NCBI GenBank assembly: GCA_963969365.1
Contig: OZ017754.1
Location: forward strand, 2,728,001 to 2,792,000
DNA: 64,000 bases
Direction of reading: 5' to 3'
From: Asterochloris sp. CNOR1
Lineage: Eukaryota; Chlorophyta; Trebouxiophyceae; Trebouxiales; Trebouxiaceae
Shown: positions 45,284 through 55,700 of the stretch, one piece after another
Numbering within the stretch: the first letter of the stretch is position 1
How the letters are laid out: every line of letters starts with the position of its first letter
The notes under the pieces: model-generated
The model's database searches: none
Told to the model about the DNA's origin: nothing
Seen by the model: only the letters and a program-made list of their open reading frames with translations
Made by a program: the position numbers and the translations under genes

Positions 45284-46372
45284 ATGACGAAGTCCAAGCC
45301 AGGCAGCGGCAAGAGGCAAGACCGCAACTTCGAGATTGTTGTCAACCACATCACCACCTCTGAAGACCAGCTGCCTCAGGTCTCGCGGCAGAGCATGGCA
45401 GCTCTGAAGGATGTCTTTGGACACAACATCAAGAAGTACTCAGGCACTCTTCACCACAAGCCAGGCAACGAGCATGTACATTTCCTTGTGATGTCTGAGG
45501 CTCCTAAGACCAGGAGCGCTGTCAAAGCCAGTATTGCTGCCTCTATGGCACTCGTCTTTGGCACACAGACTGACTCTGTGGAGGTCAAGTTGTTCAATGA
45601 GTTGAAAGCAGATGCTGGACCAGCTAATGGCCTGAGGGGGCTTGGCAACTACAGGTCGCTGTACGTGAACAACAACGAACATGAGAATCACCGCCCGAAG
45701 GATCCTGAGCACAGGACAGTGGAGTTCATGTGCGGAGGAGAGTGGGGAATCTCACATGGAGGCGCCAGAATTGGTCCTGGGCGGCAAGGCCCAGTGCAGG
45801 TGGCCACAGCAGCTATCAAGGCAGGAACTCCGGAGTTGCAATGCAAGTCGTATGACGAGTTCCAGCGTCTGCTGGAAGCCGCCGCAGAAAGTGTGGGTTG
45901 CACAACGAGCGCCTTGCCAAGGGTGTTGGCCAAGAGCTCTTTTGGCACAGTGCCAAAGCTTAAGGAAGGCAACCTGATTCACAACCCTGCCTATGATGAG
46001 GAGGAGTTCAAGGCCCTCCCAAAGGAGCAGCAGACTGTCCAGCAGAAGCGCTCCATGAAGTACCTGCAAGGCCCTAACGGAAGCCTGCGAGAGGAGTCAC
46101 TGGTGGTCGCTCATAAATTTCTAGAGGCGCACCCTCCTGACTTTTATCGATTCAGGCTTCTTGAGCCTGTCAGGAAGTTACAATCTGGACGTGGCAACCT
46201 GTCAATCGCCAAGCTGAGGCAGCATTATGAGGATGCATTCATCAATCCGTTCGAGGACTACGTAGTCCTATACCCACCTCCTGGATGGACGGCTGGTCGT
46301 GCGCCAGCAAGGTCATGTATCAGTTACAATCTGCCGGCAGCTGTTATTGCTGATGTGATGAAGGCCAGATGA
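45284..46372 (+). CDS. Intronless ORF with a possible HUH endonuclease (Rep-like) domain
   Basis: A single uninterrupted ORF in a region where every other gene is split. It is open from 45236 (378 aa); I prefer the ATG at 45284 (362 aa), which precedes the basic MTKSKPGSGKRQDR. From that start: a beta-strand-like FEIVVNHIT (16-24); NEHVHFLVMSE (62-72) with His64-x-His66, the HxH arrangement of HUH nucleases; and NYRSLYVNN with Tyr123 and Tyr127 as candidate nucleophiles. There is no Walker A motif, so no fused helicase. HUH proteins cleave one strand at a hairpin origin and initiate rolling-circle-like transposition; Replitrons are such elements described in green algae. Direct repeats and a palindrome follow the ORF. 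The HUH call rests on short motifs only; an unrelated unknown protein is possible. Confidence 0.45.
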   Translation: MTKSKPGSGKRQDRNFEIVVNHITTSEDQLPQVSRQSMAALKDVFGHNIKKYSGTLHHKPGNEHVHFLVMSEAPKTRSAVKASIAASMALVFGTQTDSVEVKLFNELKADAGPANGLRGLGNYRSLYVNNNEHENHRPKDPEHRTVEFMCGGEWGISHGGARIGPGRQGPVQVATAAIKAGTPELQCKSYDEFQRLLEAAAESVGCTTSALPRVLAKSSFGTVPKLKEGNLIHNPAYDEEEFKALPKEQQTVQQKRSMKYLQGPNGSLREESLVVAHKFLEAHPPDFYRFRLLEPVRKLQSGRGNLSIAKLRQHYEDAFINPFEDYVVLYPPPGWTAGRAPARSCISYNLPAAVIADVMKAR

Positions 46373-46557
46373 TGCAAGCATGTTTACAAGATCATGAAAT
46401 TGTTTGAATCACGTGATTCAGATGGTGCACCATGCCACAGCACAGGTGTGGACAGCGCACCCACGTACCCACACCGTATGACTTTGTAACAGATGCACAT
46501 ATTGCGCGAGTGCAGCCCATTTGAAGCCCCCAGGAGGTCCTCTTTCGCCACCAGGGG

Positions 46558-46766
46558 TTCAAGTGTAGCCGATGCCAGGTCCAAAAAGCCACTGCATGTG
46601 TTGGTCAGGCCAGCTCCCTCAGGTTGATACTTTCAAGTGAAGTTCAAGTGTAGTGGAACCTTTGTTGTGCAGTGGCAAGCCAGAAGTGGTTGATTGGCCC
46701 AGAGAAAAGGGTTACGCGGACATGCAGATCTTCGATACATGTAGACCAAGAGTGTTTCAAGTGTAG
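46558..46766 (+). repeat. Iteron-like 11-mer TTCAAGTGTAG, three copies
   Basis: Exact TTCAAGTGTAG at 46558-46568, 46643-46653 and 46756-46766, all in the same orientation, plus a TTCAAGTGAAG at 46632. Spacing is 85 and 113 bp. The last copy is 8 bp before the palindrome. Its binding partner is unknown; the HUH-like protein is the obvious candidate. Confidence 0.7.
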
Positions 46767-46773
46767 TCTGTCA

Positions 46774-46800
46774 GGGGGCAAGCCTTCAAGGCTTGCCCCC
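46774..46800. repeat. 13-bp perfect stem, 1-nt loop palindrome
   Basis: GGGGGCAAGCCTT, one C, then its exact reverse complement. As DNA it can form a cruciform, and as RNA a stable hairpin. Near-palindromes this long are rare by chance. Its position after the HUH-like ORF and iterons suggests an origin or 3'-terminal hairpin of a rolling-circle-type element. Confidence 0.85.
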
Positions 46801-46817
46801 CTGCTTGAGATCTGATT

Positions 46818-46880
46818 TTGTGGAGTGAAATGTCACTTTCTGAGTGAAATGTTACACCGCTCAGTAAAATATGACTTTCA
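46818..46880 (+). repeat. ~20-bp direct repeats after the palindrome
   Basis: 'ggagtgaaatgtcac', 'tgagtgaaatgttac' and 'tcagtaaaatatgac' start at about 46820, 46840 and 46861, three degenerate copies with a 20-21 bp period. Confidence 0.65.
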
Positions 46881-46956
46881 GCAGAGACATGTGACCTGTG
46901 CAGGTAAATGGCGGTAGGAATTGTCAAAGCAGATCAGCAAACAATCAAAGGCTTGC

Positions 46957-49944
46957 TCAGCCGCTCTGCTTACGCTTGCCAAGCAGCTTGGAATCACTGC
47001 TGTACCTGCTGCATAGCTGCTGGAGTGAGCTGACTGTCCTGGTTGCGGGGATGCGCTCACGTTCCATTTCTAAAGCCCCGACAACAGCAGCCATGGTGCT
47101 TCCCAAGGCACCCATGCGGGTTTCAACCTCAGCAGCAAGGCCATTCTTGAATCTTGAGAAGGCCATGCTGCTGGCTCTTGCTTCCTTCTTGCTGCCATGC
47201 CACCTGCGGAAGTCTGAAGGCACCGCTGAGACCTTGGAAAACGCCTCAAATGCTCCTGGGACTGTTTGAAATTCGGAGAGCTTCCAGACCTGCAGCTCAC
47301 ACGGGTAGGTACAGTCTGACCAGTACACAGGCGCTCAAGCTGAAAGGCGATTGACTGCACACCTGCTTCTCGAACAAAAAGGAGTCCCTCTCAATCGAGG
47401 CACTTAGCGCACTGAGGGACTGAGGCGGCAGAGTAACACCATAGCTGGCCTGTGAAGCCAGAGGCACCAATGGGATGGGTTTGGCTGATGCTGGAGGCTG
47501 AACACCGGAAAGTGGCACCTGAGGCAGCATCACCACCGGGGCAAAAGGCATAGGCGTGGCCCCGTTTCCACCCAGCGTCTTGAAGAAGAAAGCCTGCAAC
47601 ATTAAAGGGCAAAGGTTCAGAAGAGCAATGCATGTCTGACTACAACACCTAGGGGCCGCAGCGCTCACCGTTGGGTCGGTGTGAAACAAAGCTCTGTCGC
47701 TGAGGACCGCCTCAGCAGCAACGTGTTTGTCCTTTGACTCCTGCCGCAGCTGCTTGCCTACAGCACTCTGCAGAAGGCGACTGGCAGCTGGCGGGATGGT
47801 GCGGAGCCACTGGTTCCCATATGAATCAATTCTCAAGCTGGCATTCTGCACAAACACTTGCCGCAGGTGGTCGATGGCCCTCAAGGGCGCCAGCAAAGGA
47901 TGTGCAGGGTGACATCGCATGTTAGCTTGGCGCAGGAGCACTGTCAAGCCTGGGATGATGCGGTCCAGCACATCCTCCTCAGCCTGCAGAACACAACCAG
48001 ATCAGTCCCCCCCTCCCCTGGTTTTGGTGGTTTGCGTGAGAAGCGCTGGCACTGCAGTGACCCCACCTTGAACTCAGCTTGGCCCAAACGATGATTCTCG
48101 TGCCAGTCCCGTCCCCAACCAGCCAGCCTGTGGGCTGTGTCCGGGTCAAAGATGCAATACAGGTCTGTGGTGTCAGACTCATGCCTGCAAGGCAAACACT
48201 GGTCAGCTGGGGACAATCCTGTTCAGAATGCGCAGCATGGCCTGAGTTGCATACCTTGCCGCCATCTTGATCTCCGCTTTGTTAATGCCCACGCTCTTAG
48301 CAGCCTCCACACCATGCTTCTTAAATTTGTGGCTGACCTCCCCTTTAGCTGAGTACCCATCAAGCCTGCCACAGGGCACGCCTGCGGTGTAACAAGCCAC
48401 AGATGTCACCAACAGCGGTGTCCAAATGCTGCAGCATCAACGCACTGGCTCACCAGCAAGTTGAAAAGCCTGCCGAAGGTGAACATTGAGAGTCTCCCCA
48501 CTCATCGGCTGATTCCCCTGCATGCTAGGGGCGGCAACAATGAAGTTTGATGCCTCAAGTTTGATGCCTCTGTGGAAGGTGGCGACAGCCAGGTCGGCAA
48601 GCGCTGCCTGAGGACAGATGCGATGGTCTCGGTACCTGTGGCAGAGGATGCATATTGACTGAGAACACAATGCAGCACACTGCCCAACTGCGTCTGACAG
48701 CATGAATGCGCATACCTGACAACACCAGGAATATCCACCTGCCCAGGCTTCACAGTCTTCCCCTGCATGCTACCAAAGAGGATTGCCACGGAGGGCACTG
48801 GGCCCACATTATCTGCGTCCTCAGTGCCAGGCAACTCCAGGGAAGCTTGCGCAGGTCATCAGAGCGGCCCAAGGTGGCTGGCATGAACGTCATCGCCATC
48901 CTCAGCAAATAGGCCCACTGCCACTGCTTCTGCTGGAAAGCTGTTTGCAGGGACTGGCGAAGCTGCCTTGCGCTCAGTGCGGCATCCACCTGCAGATGCA
49001 AGCAACAAGCTGGGGTCAGACACGCCATCATTCAATCTGCACAAGACGCTCTGACCAGGCTGATACCCACCTGAGCTGCCACTTGCGCATTGAGGTTCTC
49101 AGCCTGCATCTCCTTGCCACGTGCACGGAGCAAGTCCCTAACTGCCTGGATCTCCAGGGGTGCAGGTACATCTGAGGTGATGCGGCCCTGGGTGTACTGC
49201 TCTCTGCGGACTTCCTTGAGGTGGCACAGATAATCACTGCATGCACCAGGCCAAAAGTCGGGGAGGGCGGGACATGAGCGCAGCTCAGACACAGCAGGGG
49301 AAAGGCCTCTCACCCCACGCTGCTGAACGAGTAGCGAGCACCATTCCGCTGCACTGCCTCGTCCACAAGCCACATCGAGAACTCAAGAATCTTGGCCTGA
49401 GACATGATGTCGCCATCAGGGGACACCATTTGCTCACAGTATCTCTGCAGGATCGGGTTGGTGTGAGTGACATGTGCCTTGCAAGCATCAAGGGCGCCAT
49501 GAAGAACGGGATCAGAGGCCATGCGGAGCTTACCCTCCAGAGCTTGGCAGCAGACCTTTCAGCCTGGGCTGTGTTCTGTGGCTTAGCCGCAGCATGACGG
49601 ACATTGATGAGCTGGTTGAGCCGTAGGATACGAGTGTCCTCCTGAGGAGTGTTAGGCATGGCTGCTGCCAAGCCAACTGCTGCCTCTGGGACTGGTGCTC
49701 CATTCTGCTGGCCCCAGGTCACTAAACTGTGCACACAAGGGGAAGAGGCCGGCACTGGCTGGAGATCATCCACCAGTCCAGAAAGGTGTCTGCAGGCTTG
49801 ATCAATGGCCGCTCTGAGGGGAGGGGGGCTGTTTGGGGAGCAGCTGGCATGCAGTTGTGCAATGTAGTCATCAGCCAGCCCCAGGCTGATGACATGGTTG
49901 ATGTAGGTGCTGTACTCAGCAGAAGATACCTGGTAGTGCTGCAT
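46957..49944 (-). CDS. Crypton-like tyrosine recombinase, two apparent frameshifts
   Basis: A YR-type transposase read right to left. Exons: 49313-49944, 49071-49236, 48716-48989, 48454-48635, 48255-48381, 48067-48184, 47669-47983, 47363-47593, 46957-47289, with matching phases at most joins. Catalytic pattern: Arg in TLGRSDDLR (exon 3), HxxK in VSHKFKKHG (exon 5), His and Tyr in ARHESDTTDLYCIF (join of exons 5/6), i.e. R-HxxK-H-Y. ILFGSMQGKT and RDHRICPQAALADLA resemble the Crypton/Ndc10-type core. The first exon changes frame near 49530-49560 (after ERSAAKLW) and exon 3 near 48845 (after DDLRKL), neither with a visible intron. This suggests a decayed copy or assembly indels. The start is the ATG at 49944; an in-frame stop lies just upstream. 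The C-terminal 200 residues are unassigned. Confidence 0.65.
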
Positions 49945-50176
49945 GAAGGTGGATCTGGAAACTTTGGCGCGCTAGGGTTTCTTGACCTAGTGCTTAGGGA
50001 GGCAAAACTGAGACGAACCTAGCTGCTGGTGACTGTAAGGCTCAGCAGACAACTTCTTCGTCACTTGTACTTTCAGTAAGCCGGTAATCATCTCTGACAG
50101 CAAGTAAATTTTCGTGTGCCTTTTCGCTGACCTCTGAGCGCACAGCTGCACCTGTGTACCGGAAACTGTTTTGGAG
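49945..50176. promoter_or_regulatory. Divergent intergenic region (recombinase / nuclease-like gene)
   Basis: 232 bp between two divergently oriented start codons, so it must contain both promoters. It is AT-richer than its flanks. I see no repeat or canonical TATA box that I would name. Confidence 0.4.
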
Positions 50177-52182
50177 ATGGTGGACAACAGACAGCTGGCC
50201 ATAGATGCTCTTCTTCAGCTGGAAGGAGAAGAATGGAGGGATGCTGCATTGGCTATGCTGTACAGCACAAGCCATGGTGCTGATCTGCAGCAGCTGGTCC
50301 TGGACCTACGCAACACTGCTGCACTGGCTGGAGCAGTCAGGGCCTTTGTGTCTCAGCATCAAGCAGGTGTGTCGCTGTTTCCCTGGGTGCTGCCTTCATG
50401 CTGAGATGCGCTGTGCGCTGGAGCAGTCTGGTGGGTGGCTTGCCAATGCCACCCAATTGCCGTGGCAACACGGGTTTAGAGCGCATGCCTACAGGGCTGC
50501 TTGCGATGGCAGGCAGCGTGCTGAGTGTGAGGCGCTTCACGTACCCATGAATCTTGAACCCAAAATTGTTGTCGTGAACTGGTCATGCATCAGCGGGCAA
50601 CGTGCACTCTCTGGAGCCTTTGATACGTGCAAACAGTGGGTGCAGGACCTCCTCATCTTCAACTTCCGCCAGACCTTGAGGCCTTTCTGAGGGCTGCCAA
50701 GATCAAAGCCGAGACCGTCTTAATCTCTGACGTCTCCACTGGTGTCTTGGATGTGGTGACGACTAAAGGAGGTGAGAGCCTCCTCGTGCTGCCTGTCTGA
50801 GACCAGCCATATGACCCTGGTGGCAAGCTCAGGTACATGCTGCCATCCTTCTGCAGAGCTGACAGTGGTGTTCAGGGAGGAACCTATTACAGTTGTACCA
50901 AGGCAGAGGGTGGAGAGCTTTGATTGGGATGATAGGTTGGAGAAGGCCCAAGCTGACCGTTACATGCCAGTCTTAAACAGGCTGATGGGTTCAGGCGACA
51001 GGTGAGGGGCTCCAGGGGCACGTTGGGAAGCAACAGTATGTATAGCTTTGCAGACCCAGCCAAATGTAAGTAAGCTGCAACACAGAGATGCAGGTCCACT
51101 GTTCTGATAGATGCTGCCAACCATTACTCAATCCTGTTGAGCCATGAGGGGCTCCAGGAGCAGCTTGGCTACAAATTTAGGGGCACCACTGGTGTGGCTG
51201 CTGTTACCCGGTTGTCACTCAACAACAACTTGCCTCAGGTAAGAAGCCTAACTCCTGCATACGCGCATACCCCACATATGAGCCCATGATGACCAACTTG
51301 GTGCATGCTGCAGTTTGGACTTCGACTGCTGTTCGAGCTCAAAAAGACCCGCAAGCCACATCATGCACGACAGGCCATGTTGACATTGCTGCTGGCAAAC
51401 ATCCACTCTCCGGGGTGAGCTTGATGCAGCAAGCCTTGGGCATGTCTGCTTTGACATGCCTTCATGCATTCGCACTCCTGTCTCAGCCACGTGCTTTCTT
51501 TGCAGGTTTAAGCCTGTAGTGGTGTTGACAGACTTGCGCAGCGAGTACACCTTCTACTGGCTTGACGGGCACACCATTCATGTATACAATGCTCCAGATT
51601 CCAGTGCAGCTTGGGGACTGATCGATGCACTGCTCGGCAGCGAAAAGGTGGTCACGGGAGGCGTGGAGCTCATAAAAGAGGAAGAAGCCCTGATTCCTGT
51701 TGCCAAAAGGCAGAAGCTTGTCCTGGGGCAAAGCGCCTCTCAGCAGGAAGTAGGCAACCTCTCTGATCTGGAAGGCCTCATAAGTCCCGAAGAGCTGCAT
51801 GCAGCTCATGTAAGCCAACTTCTTCAGCAATTCCATAGGTTACCTGCTTTGGAGGCTGCCAGATCAGACATCATCAACACCTTGTATGTGTAAGACAATA
51901 CCTGTATGCCCTTGTTTCCTTCAATGCTGTAATAGCAGGGTGCCTGCTCCCAAGGGACGCCTCATGCTAGACCTGCACACTCCAGCAGACCAGCGGCAGG
52001 CTTACTCTGTACAGTGGCACATCGTTGCCATTGCAAAAGCCATCCTTGGTCTGCAGGTGCTGTGCTTTGCAAGCCTTGCTGATGCAGTACAGTTGTCAAC
52101 CTTAGGCTTCACAGAGCTGATCTGCGCTGTTGGCCGCCAGCGGGGCTGCCAGATGTTCCTGTATGGGTCTGGGTTCTTTTGA
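50177..52182 (+). CDS. Crinkler/PD-(D/E)XK nuclease-like protein
   Basis: Seven exons join in frame to about 433 aa: 50177-50366, 50673-50771, 50857-51001, 51094-51238, 51314-51414, 51506-51883, 51939-52182. The middle is the informative part: STVLIDAANHYSILLSHEG, then GLRLLFELKKTRKPHHA (the ExK half of a PD-(D/E)XK site), a helix, and KPVVVLTDLRSEYTFYWLDG. This succession resembles the C-terminal nuclease-like domain of Crinkler/RHS-type proteins found in algae, oomycetes and other eukaryotes. I do not see a convincing upstream catalytic Asp, so activity is uncertain. No signal peptide and no recognisable ubiquitin-like header. It is divergent from the tyrosine recombinase, 232 bp away. The last exon could instead be spliced at 52056 (ctgcag|gtgctg), which would change the C-terminus. 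Confidence 0.5.
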
Positions 52183-52768
52183 CAGGCTCGACGTCTGGTC
52201 CGCAGCCAATCTGAAGCAGCACTTCAATGCACTCGCTGCCTGGCCTCAACAACAAAGGCTTGCTACTTGCTCTTTAGCTTGCAGATAATCACATGGCCTG
52301 CGACATGTTGCGGGGTGTCTGTGAGTATATGACATGTTGCGGGTGCGTCACACAGCCTGTGATATCGTGACATGTTGCGGGGTGTCACATAGCCTTTGAT
52401 GCTAGGACAGGTCGCAGAGTGTTACATGGCCTGTGATAATATGACATGTTTCATTCTTGGCCCATATGGCATGCCATGTATACGTTCGCTCAATCGCATC
52501 ATTGGCTGCCCATGTGCCTGCTTCCGTGCCCACCCTGCTCTCCCCACAGCATGGAGAATAAAACCAGAGCTGTGGGCTGTCATGGACCTGTCATTTGTTG
52601 GCTTGAGCTGCATGCAATTGATGAAAGTCCTGTGTTCATTGTGGAAGCACGACTCAGCAGGCATGGATGCCTCGTCAGGAATCTGCTCACTTCTTGTGTC
52701 CAGCTGTGAAAGGAGGGCCTGAGGAGGGAAGGAGGGGCCAACAGACAAGGTTAAAAACTGGGGCAAGC
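52183..52768. other. Intergenic region with a repeat array
   Basis: Separates the nuclease-like gene from the 3' end of CPSF160. The left half is the 29-38 bp repeat array listed next; the right half shows no feature I can support. Confidence 0.5.
52290..52455 (+). repeat. ~37-bp tandem array (GACATGTTGCGGG)
   Basis: GACATGTTGCGGG at 52302, 52331 and 52369, degraded copies at 52406 (gacaggtcgcaga) and 52443 (gacatgttt). Units also carry 'cacatggcctg(t)gat'. Periods are 29, 38, 37 and 37 bp. It marks the right boundary of the accessory island. Confidence 0.8.
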
Positions 52769-55700
52769 TCAAACAGGGGGCCTAGCATGACAGTATTGCA
52801 GAGCAGCAGCAATCTCTGCTAGCAGGGGCAGCACTGCTTCCCTACTGCTCCCAACTTGAGCAGCCAGCGCAGCCTGCTGGACGCGGGGCAGGTGCTGGAA
52901 CCGCTGCAGCAGGGGCAGGTCAAGGGCGTGATTAGCAGGCGGGGCCTGGCCATAGGGCTGCCCGCCAGCCAACCTCCTGCTGCCTTTCCTGAAGCGCCGC
53001 CTTCAGCAAGAACAGCAAAGTCCAGGGCTGCAGGCTTCCATGACCAACACAGCGGGCAGGGATGCACTGCATGACCAGGGGATGGCTAGCAACTGCAGCG
53101 TTGGTCAGTGCGCAGGCTGCATTCACAGTGTGCAATGTACATGTGTTCAATTTTGTGAGAAAGCGCTGGTCAGTGTCTGATTGCCATCCAGAGAGCGCAG
53201 TGCACGAGCAGCTCGCATCATCTGCTGGCTGCTGATCTTGTGTAATCAGCTGCATCAGCCCACGAGCTGGATTCACCACCCAAGCCTGAAGCAAAAGAAT
53301 CTCAGTCCTGCGGCATGTGCCACATGAGGGTGCACGATTTCTTTGCATGCCATGATCCAACCACATGCCCCAGCCTCCTGATCAGCATGCTCACCTGAAG
53401 GCTGCAGGGTTCAAGCCAGCAGGGTGCGCCACATGCAGCGCGATGGCGTGCTGCAGGCTGCGCAGCGTGGTTGCGGCGCCCTCGTCCCAGGCCAGAGCCA
53501 CGCACAGCAGGCTGCCCACGGCTGTGCCCAGCAGGGCGCCCTGCCGCCGCTCCTCCGGGGCGCTGCCGCCCAGGGGCTGCGCCAGGGAGCAGGTCGCGCG
53601 CTGCCCTGTGTGAATGCCGCCCCTGCACACAGGAGCATACTTATGTGCGTTGCCCTAGGGTAACAATTTTCCGGGGCTGCCCTGATCCGACCTCCCCCTC
53701 TGCAGGCAGCTTAATTATGGAGCTAGGCCTGCATGCGTTGATGTTGGATGCAGTCAGCATCATCGCAAGGGCTGCTGTGGCCCACGAGCTGCGTCAGGGA
53801 GCAGGTGGCGCCCTGACCTGTGTGGATGTTGCCCCTGCTGGCAGACAGTGTCAAACAGGTGCTGCCGGCGCGAGGGAGCAGGTGGGGCGCGTCCCCTGCA
53901 GACTGACACTGCAATCGAGGGTTTGGCGGGTGCATGTGGCAGCAGGGCGGTGTTGGTTGCCGACAGGAGTGGCTGCCAGCTGCAGCCAGGCCAGACAGTA
54001 CAGGCTGCCGTTGTGTACCAGCCAGTGCACAGCCAGGGGCTGCTGCCGCTTGCGCAGGGGCTGCGCCAGAAGGCAGGTGCGTGCTGCCAACCCCATTGCC
54101 ACCCTTGCAAGCAGCAGTGACTGGGACGCTAGCAGTGCGCTTTCTGGTTGCCGACATGAGTGGCTGCCAGCTGCAGCCAGGCCAGACAGTACAGGCTGCC
54201 GTTGTTTACAAGCCAGGCATCGCATGTGTGCTGCCATATGTGGAAATCGAGCAATGCAGCATGTGCTGCCCTATGTGAACATCCTTCCAGCAGAAAGCAG
54301 GGTAGAAGGGTCAGGCAGCTGGCAGCTGCTCAGAACAGGCGGCAGCATCCTCAGCAAGATTAAGATCATGATGGCAGAGGAGCAAAGCACAAGTCTGTCC
54401 CCATGCCCTGACTCACAGTGGCATGAGGCATGTCCACTGTGCGGGTGCATGCTGAGGGGCTCATCCCATTAGGTACTGTGGCAGCAGCTCTGCTGCGTAC
54501 ATTGTTAGCAGAGCGCTGCCAGAAACCCTGGACGCTGCCCTTGACTCACAGCGGCATGAGGCGGGTCCCACTCCAGGAGGCGGGGTCGCTGCGTGTGTAC
54601 TGGTGCAGGCGCACGTTCAGGGCCTCGTCCGTGCTCACGAAGCTGAGGCTCTTTCCCGAGACGACGAACTGGGTGGCGCAGACGGCGACGTCGTCAAAGT
54701 CCTTGGACAGCAGGCTCAACAGCTTGCCCCCATTGCTGCACCTGCAGGGACCAGCAGCAATGTGTGCCACCAGTTAGCATTGCAAAGCTTCCACCTGGAG
54801 AACTGGTGCTTGCGGGGTGGCCTGCTAGTTTCTGCAGGCTCAGCAGCCCGTCATGTGCCTGCACATGCACACCAGAGTTGTGTGTAGCCCTCTTCTGGTG
54901 TTGCGCCTGTATGGGAAGCTCAGCAGCATTCCCCGCTGCTGCACCTGCACGTCACAGTAGGGGCAGTGCTGGGTGCGGCTTGCTCCCACTGAGACTCTGG
55001 TCTGGAAACCCAACAGGGCGTACCGAGAAGGGCAGCCATCAAATTGAACATCAGGCTCTGCAGTCTTCCCTTGATGTTGACCCTGCGTGGAGGGCGCCTC
55101 ACATGGAAGCCGTCTTGAGCCCAAGAGGGTAGAAGACGTGCAAGTCCCTCCCCACTCACTGACATGTTGTGCATCCCACAGAGGAGAGGCCAGGTGCATG
55201 CACACGACAGGGGTGTTTGGAGCGCAGCCATGCAGCACAACCCCACCTGACAAAGAAGCTTCCCTTCTGCACGTCCCCAAACAGCAGGTAGGATTTGACG
55301 ACGTTGAGGGAGGTGATGAGCACGGGAGCGTCGTAAAATGCAGCTGTCTGCACCAGGGACATATTGCGATCAACGTTTGCCCAGCCAATTCAACCAACCA
55401 GTTCAGTTTGGCACACCAAGTGGGTTTTGCTGGCAATGCAGACCAGTGTTGCCACTCGGAGACTCAGGGTCGTTATTACCACACATCAAATTGGGTTGAG
55501 CCATGAGCTACCTGAAAGGGTGATGGTTCTAAGGTCAATGCTGAACAAAATAGGGACCTACACCGTGTTTGCGCAGGCCTGACATTCAAGTGTTTGACGG
55601 CAAAGCTTCTGTGTAGGGAGGCCTGCCATGCTGTATGAGGTGAACCAGTATTGCAGCGCTAAGGCCTTACCTGACAGCAAAGCGCCCCTTCGCGCGTGCC

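Larger units (their letters stand above)
46373..46956. other. Repeat-rich spacer between HUH-like ORF and recombinase
   Basis: No ORF of note. It holds three exact copies of an 11-mer, a near-perfect 27-nt palindrome and a run of ~20-bp repeats, each listed separately. This is the densest non-coding signal in the window and a candidate element end or replication origin. Confidence 0.6.

Noticed and set aside
45236-46372. Full CRESS-virus Rep or Helitron
   Set aside because: No Walker A/B helicase motifs in the C-terminal half, so at most the endonuclease part is present.
46774-46800. Bacterial-type intrinsic terminator
   Set aside because: Perfect stem but no U-tract and a eukaryotic setting.
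53471-54472. 333-aa plus-strand ORF
   Set aside because: It is antisense to CPSF160 exons and introns, rich in Ala/Arg/Cys shadow composition, and crosses the 53955/54146 duplication; no domain.
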